Positions 6,427-16,493 of a stretch of DNA of 64,000 nt are shown here, piece after piece. Below the pieces are notes generated by a model. It had not been told where the DNA came from. It was given only the letters and a program-made list of their open reading frames with translations, and ran no database searches. The stretch spans positions 3,817,001-3,881,000 of the forward strand of contig NZ_CP015381.1 of the NCBI RefSeq assembly GCF_001854245.1, given 5' to 3'. The first letter of the stretch is position 1; every line of letters begins with the position of its first letter. The position numbers were made by a program, and so were the translations under genes. The DNA is from Desulfococcus multivorans (lineage in GTDB: Bacteria; Desulfobacterota; Desulfobacteria; Desulfobacterales; Desulfococcaceae).

Positions 6427-7587
6427 GTGAAAATTGTTTCTGTTGTGGGGGCGCGGCCCAATTTCATGAAGATCGCGCCGTTCATCCGGGCCGTGGAGGC
6501 CCACAACCAATCTTTGGCGGGATCGGGCGCGCCCGGCATCCGCCATCTTCTGGTTCACACCGGCCAGCACTATGACGACAACATGTCGCGGGCCTTTTTC
6601 GAGGCACTGGACATCCCCGAGGCCGACATCAACCTGGGCATCGGCTCGGGCAGCCACGCCGAGCAGGTGGGACTCACCATGATCGCCTTCGAGAAGGTGG
6701 TGCGGCAGGAGCGTCCCGACTGGGTGGTGGTGGTGGGGGACGTCAACGCCACCTGCGCCTGTTCCATCACCGCCAAGAAGGAGCATGTCCGCCTGGCCCA
6801 CATCGAGGCGGGGCTCCGCTCCCGCGACATGACCATGCCCGAGGAGGTCAACCGGCTGGTGACCGACCGCCTCTCGGACCTGCTCTTCACCCCGGACCGG
6901 CTCTCGGGCGAGAACCTGCGGGCCGAGGGGGTTCCCGAGGATCGGATCCGGTTCGTGGGCAACATCATGATCGACACCCTGGAGGCCCAGCGGGAAAAGG
7001 CGGCCGCCCTCGATGTGGCGGATATCGTGAACCGGAACCGCATGGGCGGCGGGGGTCTCGGGGCGGTGCCGGACCCGGGCCAAGGGTTTTCGCTGTTGAC
7101 CCTTCACCGGCCCTCCAACGTGGACGACCCGGCGATTCTCGGGGCCATCGTCGACTTTCTGACGAACGAGCTGACCCGGGAGCTGACCCTCCTCTGGACG
7201 GTCCATCCCCGCACCGAAAAACAGCTCAGGCGCTTCGGGCTGTGGGACCGGGTGGCCGCCGCCCGGAATATGGTCCTCCTCACCCCTCTGGGCTACCACG
7301 AGCTTCTGCGCCTCAACATGGACGCCGCCATGGTGCTGACCGACTCCGGCGGGCTTCAGGAGGAGTGCTGCGTTCTGGGAACCCCCTGTCTGACCCTGCG
7401 GTGGAACACGGAGCGGCCCGTGACCCTGCGGGAACACGGCGGCGCGAGCGTGCTGGTGGGCAACGACGTGGACCGGATCCGCAAAACCTGCCGGGAGATG
7501 CTGCAGCGGGGCCGAACCCCCGCCCGCCCGGAGCTGTGGGACGGCAAGACGGCGGCGCGGATCGTGACGGCGCTGGCGGGGGATTAA
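6427..7587 (+). CDS. wecB: UDP-N-acetylglucosamine 2-epimerase (non-hydrolysing)
   Basis: This enzyme of 386 residues should interconvert UDP-GlcNAc and UDP-ManNAc, giving ManNAc-type sugars for surface polysaccharide. Family motifs are present in order: VVGARPNFMKIAP at the N-terminus, HTGQHYDDNMS, VVGDVNATCAC, HIEAGLRSRDMTMPEEVNR, FVGNIMIDTL, LLTLHRPSNVD, VLTDSGGLQEE and the C-terminal sugar-nucleotide site around GTPCLTLRWNTERPVT. The length is normal. A strong AAGGAGG lies 7 nt upstream of the GTG start. It is cytosolic. The flanks are a heptamer module and element copy 6. Confidence 0.93.
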   Translation: MKIVSVVGARPNFMKIAPFIRAVEAHNQSLAGSGAPGIRHLLVHTGQHYDDNMSRAFFEALDIPEADINLGIGSGSHAEQVGLTMIAFEKVVRQERPDWVVVVGDVNATCACSITAKKEHVRLAHIEAGLRSRDMTMPEEVNRLVTDRLSDLLFTPDRLSGENLRAEGVPEDRIRFVGNIMIDTLEAQREKAAALDVADIVNRNRMGGGGLGAVPDPGQGFSLLTLHRPSNVDDPAILGAIVDFLTNELTRELTLLWTVHPRTEKQLRRFGLWDRVAAARNMVLLTPLGYHELLRLNMDAAMVLTDSGGLQEECCVLGTPCLTLRWNTERPVTLREHGGASVLVGNDVDRIRKTCREMLQRGRTPARPELWDGKTAARIVTALAGD

Positions 7588-7589
7588 TT

Positions 7590-7853
7590 GGGGTCGGGCC
7601 AAGACAACCAATTGTTATTACATAAATAAAGCCTGAAAAGAGCCCTGAATATCGTCTTAAACGGTCATTTTTGGGGACAAAATGGCACGTTTAAGGATCG
7701 GTGAATCGTCAATGCCGGAAACATCCGCTCCCATTTACGATTCGCCATTCAACCCTTCAATTTTACCCTTGAAAATGGCGGTTTAAGGGTCAAATACGGC
7801 GATTTTCGACCATTTTTCCTTTAAATATCAGGCAGGTTGCTTGGCCCGACCCC
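7590..7853 (+). repeat. 264-bp intergenic element, copy 6
   Basis: This full copy begins 2 nt after the wecB stop codon. With copy 9924-10187 it forms a second subfamily, sharing CGATTCGCCATT, TTCAATTTTACCCTT and GATTTTCGACC in place of the variants in copies 1-5. Confidence 0.95.
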
Positions 7854-7986
7854 ATAAGCTATGAGACCGTTGACAATTTTCCTTCGTTCCCCTATAAGAA
7901 AAGGAATGGGCAATTGACACCCGGCGCGATCCTGCTACGTCGGCATTGGCGTCTCGAACCTTTCATATCCGGATGCGGTGCGGCAT

Positions 7987-9888
7987 ATGATATATCAGAT
8001 CCGAAACCCCCGATTTTATGTTGTTTTTTGCATTGACCTCTGCCTCGTTTGTCTCTCTCTTTTCCTCGCTTACCTGATCCGATTCGATTTTGAACTGAGA
8101 CCCGCCGACTATCGGCAGATGTCGGCCCTGCTGGCCCTTGTGGTCCCCCTCAAACTTACGGTCTTCTTCTTATATAAGCTCTACAGGGGGATGTTCCGGT
8201 ACGCCGGCCTGGCGGAGATGTGGCGGATCGCCAAGGCGGTGATCCTCTCCAGCCTGGTGGTCGTCTCCGCCGTCCTGGTCCTGAGCCGGTTTCAGGGCTT
8301 TTCCCGGGGGGTTTTCATCATCGACACGGCAACCACCTTTCTGCTCATCGGCGGGTTCCGGCTGAGCATGCGCCTGGTCTTTCAGTACTTCCAAAACAAG
8401 AACGGCGTATCCCAGGAGGTTATGCCGTACCAGCGCGGCGTCCCCACCCTGATCATCGGGGCGGGCACCACCGGCGAGAAGATCCTCCGGGAGATCTCCA
8501 CACAACGGAGCCTCTATTACAACGTCGTCGGATTCATCGACGACGACCCCGGAAAACAGGGGCGGTCGATCCACGACATCACGGTGCTGGGAACCGTGGC
8601 GGCGCTTCCCGGCATCGTCAGGAAGCACGAGGTCGGACAGGTCCTTATCGCGGCGCCTTCCGCAAGCGGCCGCCAGATCCGGACCATGGTGGATGCCTGC
8701 AAGGCGGCCAGGGTTCCCTTCAAGACCCTGCCGGGCCTGGCCGAGCTCATCGACGGCAAGGTCTCCATCAAAACCCTCCGGGACGTCAACTACCGGGACC
8801 TCCTCCGCCGGGACCCGGTGCGCCTCAACGTCCCCGAGATCGAAAGCTATCTCAAGGACCGCCGGGTCCTCGTCACCGGCGCCGGGGGCAGCATCGGCAG
8901 CGAACTCTGCCGCCAGATCGTCCGGTTCACCCCCGAAAACCTCATCCTCTTCGACGCGTCCGAGCCCAACCTCTACGGCATCGAGATGGAGCTCAAGCAC
9001 CGGGTGGGGTACCAGAAATACGTCACCGTGCTGGGCGGGGTCCAGGACAAGGCCCTGGTGGAGCGGGTGATGCGCCGGTACCGGCCCCACGTCATCTTCC
9101 ACGCCGCCGCCTACAAGCACGTGCCCATGCTGGAGCGGAACCCCTGGCAGGCGGTCACCAACAACATCATGGGCACCCGGGTCCTCATGGAGAGCGCCGT
9201 GAAGCACGGCGTGGGCCATTTCGTGATGGTCTCCACCGACAAGGCGGTGCGGCCCACCAACGTCATGGGGGCCTCCAAGCGGGTCTGCGAGCTCATCGGA
9301 GCGGCCTGCACCGGCGGCGGCACCCGGATGATGACGGTGCGCTTCGGCAACGTGGTCAACTCCGCGGGCTCGGTGGTCCCCCTCTTCCGGGAGCAGATCG
9401 CCCGGGGCGGGCCGGTCACCATCACCCACCCCGAGGTGACCCGCTTCTTCATGACCATCCCCGAGGCGGCCCAGCTCGTGCTGCAGGCCGGCGCCCTCGG
9501 GGAGGGCGGCGAAACCTTCATCCTCGACATGGGCACCCCCGTCAAAATCGTCGACATGGCCCGGGACCTCATCCGCCTCTCGGGCAAGGAGCCCGACACC
9601 GACGTCGAGATCGTCTTCACCGGCCTGCGGGAGGGGGAAAAGCTCTACGAGGAGCTCATCACCCGTGGCGAGGGCATCGTCGCCACGGCCCACGAAAAAA
9701 TCATGGTGCTCAAGGCCGGAGACGACTGGGACGGCCTGGGAGGGCAAGCGCCGTACCGGGACCGGCTGACGACCCGGATCAACGAACTGGCCGCCATGGC
9801 CCAGGGGTACGACGGGTGCGCCATCCGCCTCAAAATCCAGGAGATCGTCCCGGAATACGACCTCCAGGACAGCGAATGCATCCTCTAA
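7987..9888 (+). CDS. Membrane-bound nucleotide-sugar 4,6-dehydratase (CapD/PglF/FlaA1 family)
   Basis: This protein of about 633 residues starts with four predicted membrane helices (FYVVFCIDLCLVCLSLFLAY onward). A first Rossmann domain follows (TLIIGAGTTGEKILREI), then a second SDR domain with VLVTGAGGSIGSELCRQI. The catalytic segment STDKAVRPTNVMGASKR has Met where ordinary SDRs have Tyr, as in UDP-GlcNAc 4,6-dehydratases of this family. The product would feed modified amino-sugars to cell-surface glycans. An in-frame GTG at 7978 is an alternative start; neither has a clear ribosome-binding site. wecB upstream and the UDP-glucuronate decarboxylase downstream support a polysaccharide role. 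Confidence 0.9.
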   Translation: MIYQIRNPRFYVVFCIDLCLVCLSLFLAYLIRFDFELRPADYRQMSALLALVVPLKLTVFFLYKLYRGMFRYAGLAEMWRIAKAVILSSLVVVSAVLVLSRFQGFSRGVFIIDTATTFLLIGGFRLSMRLVFQYFQNKNGVSQEVMPYQRGVPTLIIGAGTTGEKILREISTQRSLYYNVVGFIDDDPGKQGRSIHDITVLGTVAALPGIVRKHEVGQVLIAAPSASGRQIRTMVDACKAARVPFKTLPGLAELIDGKVSIKTLRDVNYRDLLRRDPVRLNVPEIESYLKDRRVLVTGAGGSIGSELCRQIVRFTPENLILFDASEPNLYGIEMELKHRVGYQKYVTVLGGVQDKALVERVMRRYRPHVIFHAAAYKHVPMLERNPWQAVTNNIMGTRVLMESAVKHGVGHFVMVSTDKAVRPTNVMGASKRVCELIGAACTGGGTRMMTVRFGNVVNSAGSVVPLFREQIARGGPVTITHPEVTRFFMTIPEAAQLVLQAGALGEGGETFILDMGTPVKIVDMARDLIRLSGKEPDTDVEIVFTGLREGEKLYEELITRGEGIVATAHEKIMVLKAGDDWDGLGGQAPYRDRLTTRINELAAMAQGYDGCAIRLKIQEIVPEYDLQDSECIL

Positions 9889-9923
9889 CAGACGTAGACG
9901 CATCGACGGAAATGTTATATATT

Positions 9924-10187
9924 GGGGTCGGGCCAAGCCTACCCATTGTTATTACAAAGATAACCCATGAAAATAGTCCGGAATATCGCCTTAAACGGTC
10001 ATTTTTGGGGGCAAAATGGCAGGTTTAAGGATCGGTGAATTGTCAATGCCGGGAACATCCGCTTCCATTTACGATTCGCCATTAAACCCTTCAATTTTAC
10101 CCTTAAAAATGGCGGTTTAAGGGTCAAATACGGCGATTTTCGACCCTTTTTTCTTTAAATATCAGGCAGGTTGCCTGGCCCGACCCC
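9924..10187 (+). repeat. 264-bp intergenic element, copy 7
   Basis: This is the last full copy, of the same subfamily as copy 6. Its first hairpin is especially clear at 9989-10030: CCTTAAAC pairs with GTTTAAGG, CATTTT pairs with AAAATG, and the loop is TGGGGGC. Confidence 0.95.
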
Positions 10188-10292
10188 ATGACCGATGATT
10201 TTGATTCATTCCGGCAGTTTTTTACTGAAACCATGACGCGCAATTGAGAAGAGTAATGAGATCGTCAGAACTCAAACGAAAAGAAGGTGACT

Positions 10293-10682
10293 ATGGTTTC
10301 AGGTGACGGTATCGACGACAAGCGGCAGCGGCGGGTTCTGGTGGTGGACGACGACCAGCCCATTCAGAAGCTCTTCATCCATGCCTTCCCCCAGTATGCC
10401 GTTCAGGCGTTCGGCTCGGCGGAAGCAGCCCTGGAGGCACTCAGGACGGCGGAATTCGACGTCATGTTCGTCGACATCAACCTGCCCGGGATGGACGGAT
10501 TCGCCTTCGCGAAACAGGTCCGGAAGGATCACCCCGACGCCTTCATCATCGGCATGACCGGCGCCGCCAACAAGTTCGAGTTCTCCGAATGCAGGGCCGC
10601 GGGATTCGACGCCTATTTCTACAAGCCCATCAACATCAAAACCATCAAGCAGCTGCTGGCCGACAGGCTGGGTGAAGGCTGA
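10293..10682 (+). CDS. Single-domain response regulator (CheY-like receiver)
   Basis: This receiver domain of 129 residues has no output domain. The acidic pocket is in RRVLVVDDDQPIQ, the phosphoacceptor is D61 in VMFVDINLPGMDGF, the switch Thr is in IIGMTGAAN, and the conserved Lys is in FYKPINIKT. AGAAGG lies 5 nt upstream of the ATG at 10293, which is preferred to the in-frame GTG at 10287. The next gene is a hybrid histidine kinase in the same direction, so phosphotransfer between the two is plausible. The stop codon TGA lies inside the first TGAAGGC unit of the following repeat. Confidence 0.85.
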   Translation: MVSGDGIDDKRQRRVLVVDDDQPIQKLFIHAFPQYAVQAFGSAEAALEALRTAEFDVMFVDINLPGMDGFAFAKQVRKDHPDAFIIGMTGAANKFEFSECRAAGFDAYFYKPINIKTIKQLLADRLGEG

Positions 10683-10770
10683 AAATTGGAGACTGAGGGC
10701 TGAGGGCTGAATCGGCATGAATGTCCCGTTCGTCGCAGCCGCACCCCTTCAGCCTTCAGCCTTCAGCCTC
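10674..10770. repeat. TGAAGGC-heptamer module
   Basis: The left arm (GTGAAGGCTGA and GAGGGCTGAGGGCTGA) contains the stop codon of the response-regulator gene. The core CCCGTTCGTCGCAGCCGCAC follows, then a right arm of CCTTCAGCCTTCAGCC. The right arm reads as an open frame into the next gene and creates a spurious in-frame ATG at 10717. Confidence 0.85.
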
Positions 10771-10785
10771 AAAAGACTGATCATC

Positions 10786-13284
10786 GTGATATTCAAAAAA
10801 TATCGGATAGATTGGATGGTCCGGCCGCATCTGGCAGGGGTGGTGCCGCTGATCCTGTTTGCGGCCGTGATGCTGCTGCTCTTCACCCGGCAGCAGGAAT
10901 CCGCCATTCGGAGCCTTCTTCAGACCAGAGCCGAGTCCCTGGCCTTCATCATCGATCGGAGCGTGGGCGAGCAGGCGGCACTGCTTCGCGGCCTGGCGAC
11001 CTCGGGCACCCTGGACCGGGGAGATCTCGCCGCCTTCCGCCTGGAGGCCGAGCGGCTCTGGCGGATCCACCCGGAATGGTACACCCTCGTCCTCACCGAC
11101 CGGCACGGCCCGGTCTTCAATCTGCGCATCCCCGAGGGAACCCCCCTGCCCCCCCTGGCCGACCCGGCCTCGCTGAAACAGGTCTGGGAGAGCCGGAAAT
11201 TCGCGGTGGGGAACCACCCCCGGGCCTACATCACGGTGCGGGTGCCGGTCCTGAGGCAAGGCCGCGTCGTTCACACCCTCGTTGCCGTCATCCACGCCCA
11301 GCTGCTGGAAAACATCATCGTCGCATCCACGGACACCCGGGAATGGGACGTGGTGGTTGTCGGCCCCGGGGACGCGATCATCGCCTCGTCCATCCCGGCC
11401 CTCGGACTGAAGGCCTCTCTGTCGCCTTCGGCCCTGCGGCGGGAGATCCAAAGATTCTCCCCCGCGCGACGACGCTACGCATCACCTGTCCCCATCCCCT
11501 CCACCAACTGGCACATCCTTGTTCTGGCCCGGACCGAAGACCTCGAAAAGCCGTTCCTGACGAAACGCACGACCGTCTACCTGGGCGCCTCGGCGGCGGC
11601 CCTTCTGACGATTTTCCTGGTGTGGAGCCTGAGCGCGGCCCTGAGCGCCCGCCGGGAAACAGCGGTTCTTAAACAGGAGGTGGATAAGCGGATGCGGACC
11701 CAGGCGGCTCTGGAAGAGAGCGAGGCCCGGTTCCGGCTCCTGGTGGAAAGCTCCCCCGACGCCATCTTCGTCCATGTCGACGGCCGCTTCGCCTATCTGA
11801 ACCAGGCCACGGCCCGACTCCTCAAGGCCCCCTCTCCCGACGCTCTTGCGGGGCGGTCCATACGCGAATTCATCCATCCTGATTTCCACGGAATCGTCGA
11901 CGGCCGCCTGGATCGGTTGATGCGGGAGAAACGCCCGGTCCCCCTCCTGGAGGAGCGCTACCTGCGCATGGACGGCATTGCAGTGGCCGTCGAGACGTCC
12001 GCTGTGCCCATCCGCTACGGGGATGCCGACGGTGCCCTGGTCTTCGTACGGGACATCACCGAACGGATCGAGCGGGAGACCGCCCACGACATTCTGGAGC
12101 GGCAGCTGGCCCAGGCCCGGAAGATGGAATCCGTCGGTCGCCTGGCCGGGGGCGTGGCCCACGATTTCAACAACATGCTGAGCGTCATCACCGGCTATTC
12201 GGAGCTGGCCCTGACCCGGCTGCATCCCGGAGACGCGCTTCGCAACGATCTCGAGGAGATCCTGTCGGCGGCCGGGCGCTCGGCGGACATCATCCGTCAG
12301 TTGCTGGCCTTTGCCCGACGCCAGACCGCGGCTCCCGTCGTACTCAATCTCAACGACGCCGTGGAAGGCATGCTCAGGATGCTTCGGCGCCTCATCGGCG
12401 AGGCCGTCGAACTGTCGTGGTCGCCCCGAACAGGGCTGTGGCCCGTCAGGATCGATCCGGCCCAGGTGGACCAGATCATCACCAACCTCTGCGTCAACGC
12501 CCGGGACGCCGTCACCGATGTCGGGAAAATCGCCATCGAAACCCACAACATCGTTGTCGACGGATCCGGAGACGGCGATCACCCGGCAACGCTCGAACCG
12601 GGCGAATACGTCATGATTACGGTGACCGACAACGGCATCGGCATGGCTCCGGAGACGCTGGAGAAGGTCTTCGAGCCCTTCTTCACCACCAAGGCCTCCG
12701 GCAGGGGCACCGGCCTGGGCATGGCCACGGTTTACGGCATCGTCAGGCAGAACCACGGATTCATCCATGTCGACAGCGAACTGGAAAAAGGCACCCGGGT
12801 CCGGATATTCCTGCCCCGCCATCATGCCGATGCCGGCCCGGCTTCGGGAGACGCCCTTCCTGAAAAGGCCCCCAACGGCAGGGGGGAGACGGTCCTGCTG
12901 GTGGAGGACGAGCCCGCCATCCTGAAGATGGGAAAACAGCTGGTCGAGGGGCTGGGCTACACCGTGCTGCCGGCAACCGGCCCCGAGGAGGCCGTCACCC
13001 TGGCCGCGGCCCATCCGGGGCGCATTCACCTGCTGGTCACCGACGTCGTCATGCCGGGAATGAGCGGCCGGGATCTGGCGCAACGGCTGCAGTCGACCCA
13101 CCCCGATATCCAGGTCCTGTTCGTGTCCGGATACACTGCCGACATCATCGCCCACCACGGCGTCCTGGACGACGGGGTCACTTTCCTGCAGAAGCCCTTT
13201 TCCCGAAAAACACTGGCCGAAAAACTACGGCAATTGAGGCTCCGGGAGAAAAATGATAAGAGGAGGCTGAAGGCTGAAGACTGA
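10786..13284 (+). CDS. Membrane hybrid histidine kinase (sensor, PAS, HisKA, HATPase, receiver)
   Basis: The protein has about 832 residues. One helix ([19 protein letters not shown]) precedes a periplasmic sensor domain of roughly 230 residues, and a second helix follows ([20 protein letters not shown]). Then come a PAS domain ([20 protein letters not shown]), a HisKA box with H459 in [15 protein letters not shown], the ATPase motifs [18 protein letters not shown] and [14 protein letters not shown], and a C-terminal receiver with D753 in [13 protein letters not shown]. An upstream in-frame ATG at 10717 would add residues encoded by the heptamer repeat, so starts at 10786 (GTG) or 10816 (ATG) are more likely. 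The last residues RLKAED and the stop lie within the next repeat. The ligand is unknown. Confidence 0.88.
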   Translation: MIFKKYRIDWMVRPHLAGVVPLILFAAVMLLLFTRQQESAIRSLLQTRAESLAFIIDRSVGEQAALLRGLATSGTLDRGDLAAFRLEAERLWRIHPEWYTLVLTDRHGPVFNLRIPEGTPLPPLADPASLKQVWESRKFAVGNHPRAYITVRVPVLRQGRVVHTLVAVIHAQLLENIIVASTDTREWDVVVVGPGDAIIASSIPALGLKASLSPSALRREIQRFSPARRRYASPVPIPSTNWHILVLARTEDLEKPFLTKRTTVYLGASAAALLTIFLVWSLSAALSARRETAVLKQEVDKRMRTQAALEESEARFRLLVESSPDAIFVHVDGRFAYLNQATARLLKAPSPDALAGRSIREFIHPDFHGIVDGRLDRLMREKRPVPLLEERYLRMDGIAVAVETSAVPIRYGDADGALVFVRDITERIERETAHDILERQLAQARKMESVGRLAGGVAHDFNNMLSVITGYSELALTRLHPGDALRNDLEEILSAAGRSADIIRQLLAFARRQTAAPVVLNLNDAVEGMLRMLRRLIGEAVELSWSPRTGLWPVRIDPAQVDQIITNLCVNARDAVTDVGKIAIETHNIVVDGSGDGDHPATLEPGEYVMITVTDNGIGMAPETLEKVFEPFFTTKASGRGTGLGMATVYGIVRQNHGFIHVDSELEKGTRVRIFLPRHHADAGPASGDALPEKAPNGRGETVLLVEDEPAILKMGKQLVEGLGYTVLPATGPEEAVTLAAAHPGRIHLLVTDVVMPGMSGRDLAQRLQSTHPDIQVLFVSGYTADIIAHHGVLDDGVTFLQKPFSRKTLAEKLRQLRLREKNDKRRLKAED

Positions 13285-13422
13285 AGGCTGAAGGGGTGCG
13301 CCTGTAACGATCGGCGCGTTTAAGCCTTTTCAGTCTCTATGCGTTCCATGCCTGAAAGGGAGCACCTGCGACGAATGCGGCGCTTGCACCCCTTCAGCCT
13401 TCAGTCTTCAGCCTTCAGCCTT
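13265..13422. repeat. TGAAGGC-heptamer module (double core)
   Basis: Left units GGCTGAAGGCTGAAGACTGA encode the C-terminus and stop of the histidine kinase. They continue through two GC-rich cores (GGGGTGCGCCTG and GGCGCTTGCACCCC) to a right arm of TTCAGCC/TTCAGTC units. Confidence 0.85.
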
Positions 13423-13462
13423 TAATTTTACACAACGGCGCGAAGGCGCCAAGGGAGATACG

Positions 13463-14413
13463 ATGAAACACACACCCAGAAAGATCCTGGTCACCGGCGG
13501 CGGCGGGTTTCTCGGGTCGCACTTGTGCGAGCGGCTCCTGGACGACGGGCACGACGTCATCTGCGTCGACAATTTTTTCACGGGCAGCCGTCGCAACATC
13601 CTCCACCTCATGGACAACCCCTACTTCGAGCTGATCCGCCACGACGTCACATTCCCCCTCTACGTGGAGGTGGACGAGATCTACAATCTGGCCTGCCCGG
13701 CCTCCCCCATCCACTACCAGTACAACCCGGTCAAGACCATCAAGACCAACGTTCACGGCGCCATCAACATGCTGGGGCTGGCCAAGCGCATCCGGGCCAG
13801 GATCTTCCAGGCCTCCACCAGCGAGGTCTACGGCGACCCGTCGGTCCACCCCCAGCCCGAGGGCTACTGGGGCCACGTCAACCCCATCGGCATCCGCTCC
13901 TGCTACGACGAAGGCAAGCGCTGCGCCGAGACCCTCTTTTTCGACTATTACCGCCAGCACCGGCTGCAGATCAAGGTGGGCCGGATCTTCAACACCTACG
14001 GCCCCAAGATGCACCCCGACGACGGGCGGGTCGTCTCCAACTTCATCGTCCAGGCCCTCAAAAACGAGCCCATCACCATCTACGGCGACGGCTCCCAGAC
14101 CCGATCCTTCTGCTATGTCGACGACCTCATCGAGGGCTTCGTCCGGTTCATGGCCTCCCCGGACGACTTCACCGGACCGGTCAACCTGGGCAACCCCAAC
14201 GAGTTCACCATCCTGGAGCTGGCCCGCCGGATCCTCGACCTCACGGGCTCCCGCTCCGAGATCGTCTTCAAGGACCTCCCCGCCGACGACCCCCGCCAGC
14301 GGCAGCCGGACATCCGCCTGGCCAGAGAACGGCTGGGTTGGGAACCCAAGGTCCCCCTGGCAGACGGCCTGAGCAGGACCATCGCCTATTTCGAGGGGTT
14401 GCTGGGGGAATAG
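13463..14413 (+). CDS. uxs: UDP-glucuronate decarboxylase (UDP-xylose synthase)
   Basis: This SDR enzyme of 316 residues converts UDP-glucuronate to UDP-xylose. The NAD site is [18 protein letters not shown]. The catalytic triad region has TSEVYGD near residue 119 and Y148-x-x-x-K152 in [10 protein letters not shown]. The family pattern [20 protein letters not shown] is also present, along with [21 protein letters not shown]. The soluble single-domain form is of normal length. It closes the polysaccharide group and would provide xylose (or a UDP-4-keto-pentose branch) for surface glycans. No glycosyltransferases are visible nearby, so the pathway must be completed elsewhere. Confidence 0.93.
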   Translation: MKHTPRKILVTGGGGFLGSHLCERLLDDGHDVICVDNFFTGSRRNILHLMDNPYFELIRHDVTFPLYVEVDEIYNLACPASPIHYQYNPVKTIKTNVHGAINMLGLAKRIRARIFQASTSEVYGDPSVHPQPEGYWGHVNPIGIRSCYDEGKRCAETLFFDYYRQHRLQIKVGRIFNTYGPKMHPDDGRVVSNFIVQALKNEPITIYGDGSQTRSFCYVDDLIEGFVRFMASPDDFTGPVNLGNPNEFTILELARRILDLTGSRSEIVFKDLPADDPRQRQPDIRLARERLGWEPKVPLADGLSRTIAYFEGLLGE

Positions 14414-14618
14414 CTGAAGAGGCTGAAGGCTGACTGAAGAGGCTGAAGGCTGAAGGCTGAAGGGGCACAAACGCCGCGTTCGTCGCAGGGGCGCCCCTTT
14501 CAGCCTATAGTCTTAAACCGTTAGTCTTCGGCCCTCAGCTTAAAGAGACTGAAGGGGTATCACCGCTCCGTTCGTCGCGGACGCACCCCTTCAGCCTTCA
14601 GCCTTCAGTCTTCAGCCT
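14414..14618. repeat. TGAAGGC-heptamer module between convergent genes (two cores)
   Basis: Left arm units run from the uxs stop. Two cores follow (CGCGTTCGTCGCAGGGGCGC and CTCCGTTCGTCGCGGACGCA), separated by a segment that recurs at 16590 (CTTAAACCGTTAGTCTTCGG). The right arm encodes, on the minus strand, the last residues (RLKTEG) and stop of leuD. Each arm carries TGA in all frames out of the gene it abuts. Confidence 0.9.
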
Positions 14619-15101
14619 ATATTGGATGTATTTCATCAACCCGCCGCTCTGGACGAGTTCCTGCATGAAGGGGGGGATGGGGCGGGTGGTGAACCGCTCG
14701 CCGGTCTCCACGAGGACGATCTCTCCCGTATCGAAATCCACCGACAGTTTCTTGCCGGTCTCGAAGGCGTCCGTCGCCTCGCATTCGAGGATGGGCAGCC
14801 CCATGTTGAAGGCGTTCCGGTAGAAAATCCGCGCAAAGCTTTTGGCGATGACGCAGGACACCCCGGCGGCCTTGATGGCGATGGGGGCGTGCTCCCGCGA
14901 CGATCCGCACCCGAAGTTCTTCCCGCCCACGATGATGTCCCCTTCCCTCACCTTGCCGGCAAAGTCCGGATCCGCATCCTCCATGCAGTGTTTAGCCAGT
15001 TCCGCAGGATCGCTGGTGCTGAGATACCGCGCCGGAATGATCAGATCGGTGTCGACATCGTCGCCGAATTTGTGGATGTTTCCGGTTACTTGCATAGCCA
15101 T
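14598..15101 (-). CDS. leuD: 3-isopropylmalate dehydratase small subunit
   Basis: This swivel-domain subunit of 167 residues contains the family motifs KFGDDVDTDLIIPARYLS, GKNFGCGSSREHAPIAIKAAG and IAKSFARIFYRNAFNMGLP. With LeuC it isomerises 2-isopropylmalate to 3-isopropylmalate in leucine synthesis. The short bacterial/archaeal type fits the 420-residue LeuC beside it. AAGGAC precedes the ATG. It lies 33 nt downstream of leuC in the same operon. The final YRLKTEG comes from the heptamer repeat and not from the family consensus. A homoaconitase-like specificity cannot be excluded. Confidence 0.92.
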   Translation of the reverse strand: MAMQVTGNIHKFGDDVDTDLIIPARYLSTSDPAELAKHCMEDADPDFAGKVREGDIIVGGKNFGCGSSREHAPIAIKAAGVSCVIAKSFARIFYRNAFNMGLPILECEATDAFETGKKLSVDFDTGEIVLVETGERFTTRPIPPFMQELVQSGGLMKYIQYRLKTEG

Positions 15102-15134
15102 ATAAGTCCTTGATTCAGATAGTTAAAAAGTGGC

Positions 15135-16397
15135 CTATGCCACCCTGTCCGGCCCGACGATTTTTCCGGCGATGGCGGAGGCGGCGGCTACGGCGGGGTT
15201 GGAGAGGTAGACCTCGCTTTCCGGGTGGCCCATGCGGCCGACGAAATTGCGGTTGGTGGTGGCGATGGCCCGCTCGCCCTTGGCCAGGATGCCCATGTGC
15301 CCGCCCAGGCAGGGACCGCAGGTGGGGGGGCTGATAATGGCGCCGGCGTTCATGAAGATCTCGAAGAGGCCTTCGTCCATGGCCTGGCGGTAGATGGTGG
15401 GGGTGGCGGGTATGACGATGAGCCGGACCCCCTTGGCCGCCCGGTTGCCCGTGAGGACCCGCGCCGCCGACCGGAGGTCCTCGATGCGGCCGTTGGTGCA
15501 GGAGCCGATCACCGCCTGGTCGATGACCACCTCTCCCACCTCGCTGATGCCCCGGGTGTTTTCGGGCAGATGAGGAAAGGCCACCTGGGGCTCGATGTTC
15601 CCCACGTCATAGGTGATCACCCGGGCGTATCCGGCGTCGGGGTCGCTGTGGAAAGGGGTGTAGTCGCGGACCGCCCGGTCCTGGACAAAGGCCTCCGTGA
15701 GGGCGTCCGGGGCGATGATGCCGTTCTTCCCCCCCGCCTCGATGGCCATGTTGGCCATGGTGAGCCGCCCCTCCACGCTCAGGGCCTCGATCACGGGCCC
15801 GGTGAACTCCATGGCCTGGTAGAGGGCCCCGTCCACCCCGATGTCGCCGATGGTGTAGAGGATCAGGTCCTTGCCCTCCACCCACGGGTTGAGGGTTCCC
15901 TCGTAGACGAACCTGATGCTCTCGGGCACCCGGAGCCAGACCTCGCCGGTGATCATGGCCGCCGCCAGGTCGGTGGAGCCGACCCCGGTGGAGAAGGCTC
16001 CCAGGCCGCCGTAGGTGCAGGTGTGGCTGTCGGCGCCGATGACGAGGTCTCCAGGCAGCACCAGTCCCTGCTCCGGCAGGAGGGCGTGCTCCACCCCCAT
16101 CTCCCCCGCGTCGAAAAACCAGGTGAGCTCCTGCTCCCGGGCGAACTCCCGCACCAGCTTGACCTGCATGGCCGAGGCGATGTCCTTGTTGGGCACGAAA
16201 TGGTCCGGCACCAGGATGACGCGGTCCTTGTCGAACACCTTTTTAGCCCCGCTCTCACGAAACGCCTTGATGGCGATGGGGGCGGTGATGTCGTTCCCCA
16301 GCGCCACGTCCACCCGGGCCATGATCAGATCCCCCGGCGACACCTTCGACACCCCCGCATGCGCCGCGAGAATCTTTTCGGTGATGGTCATTCCCAT
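15135..16397 (-). CDS. leuC: 3-isopropylmalate dehydratase large subunit
   Basis: This aconitase-family subunit of 420 residues starts [23 protein letters not shown]. It has the substrate and cluster regions [21 protein letters not shown] and [16 protein letters not shown], and near the C-terminus [15 protein letters not shown] and [20 protein letters not shown]. The cysteines needed for the 4Fe-4S cluster (one in SCTNGR and two in the TCGPCLGG stretch) are present. AGGAGA lies 5 nt before the ATG. It is the first gene of the leuCD pair, and the other leu genes are not in the window. Confidence 0.92.
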   Translation of the reverse strand: MGMTITEKILAAHAGVSKVSPGDLIMARVDVALGNDITAPIAIKAFRESGAKKVFDKDRVILVPDHFVPNKDIASAMQVKLVREFAREQELTWFFDAGEMGVEHALLPEQGLVLPGDLVIGADSHTCTYGGLGAFSTGVGSTDLAAAMITGEVWLRVPESIRFVYEGTLNPWVEGKDLILYTIGDIGVDGALYQAMEFTGPVIEALSVEGRLTMANMAIEAGGKNGIIAPDALTEAFVQDRAVRDYTPFHSDPDAGYARVITYDVGNIEPQVAFPHLPENTRGISEVGEVVIDQAVIGSCTNGRIEDLRSAARVLTGNRAAKGVRLIVIPATPTIYRQAMDEGLFEIFMNAGAIISPPTCGPCLGGHMGILAKGERAIATTNRNFVGRMGHPESEVYLSNPAVAAASAIAGKIVGPDRVA

Positions 16398-16493
16398 ATG
16401 TTTCTCCTGATAGGGTTTTAAGTTTCAAGTGATTCTGTGTTCAACCTTCGGCTTTCGGCAATCATGGGCCGGGGCCGGATAGGACATAGGCTT

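Noticed and set aside
8170-9936. Long minus-strand frame opposite the CapD-type gene
   Set aside because: Same reason: high third-position GC in the real gene keeps the antisense frame open; no domains seen.
954-10187. Integron-like cassette array with the 264-bp element as attC
   Set aside because: No integrase gene is present, and the copies are nearly identical in length and sequence, whereas attC sites differ between cassettes. A RAYT is present instead.
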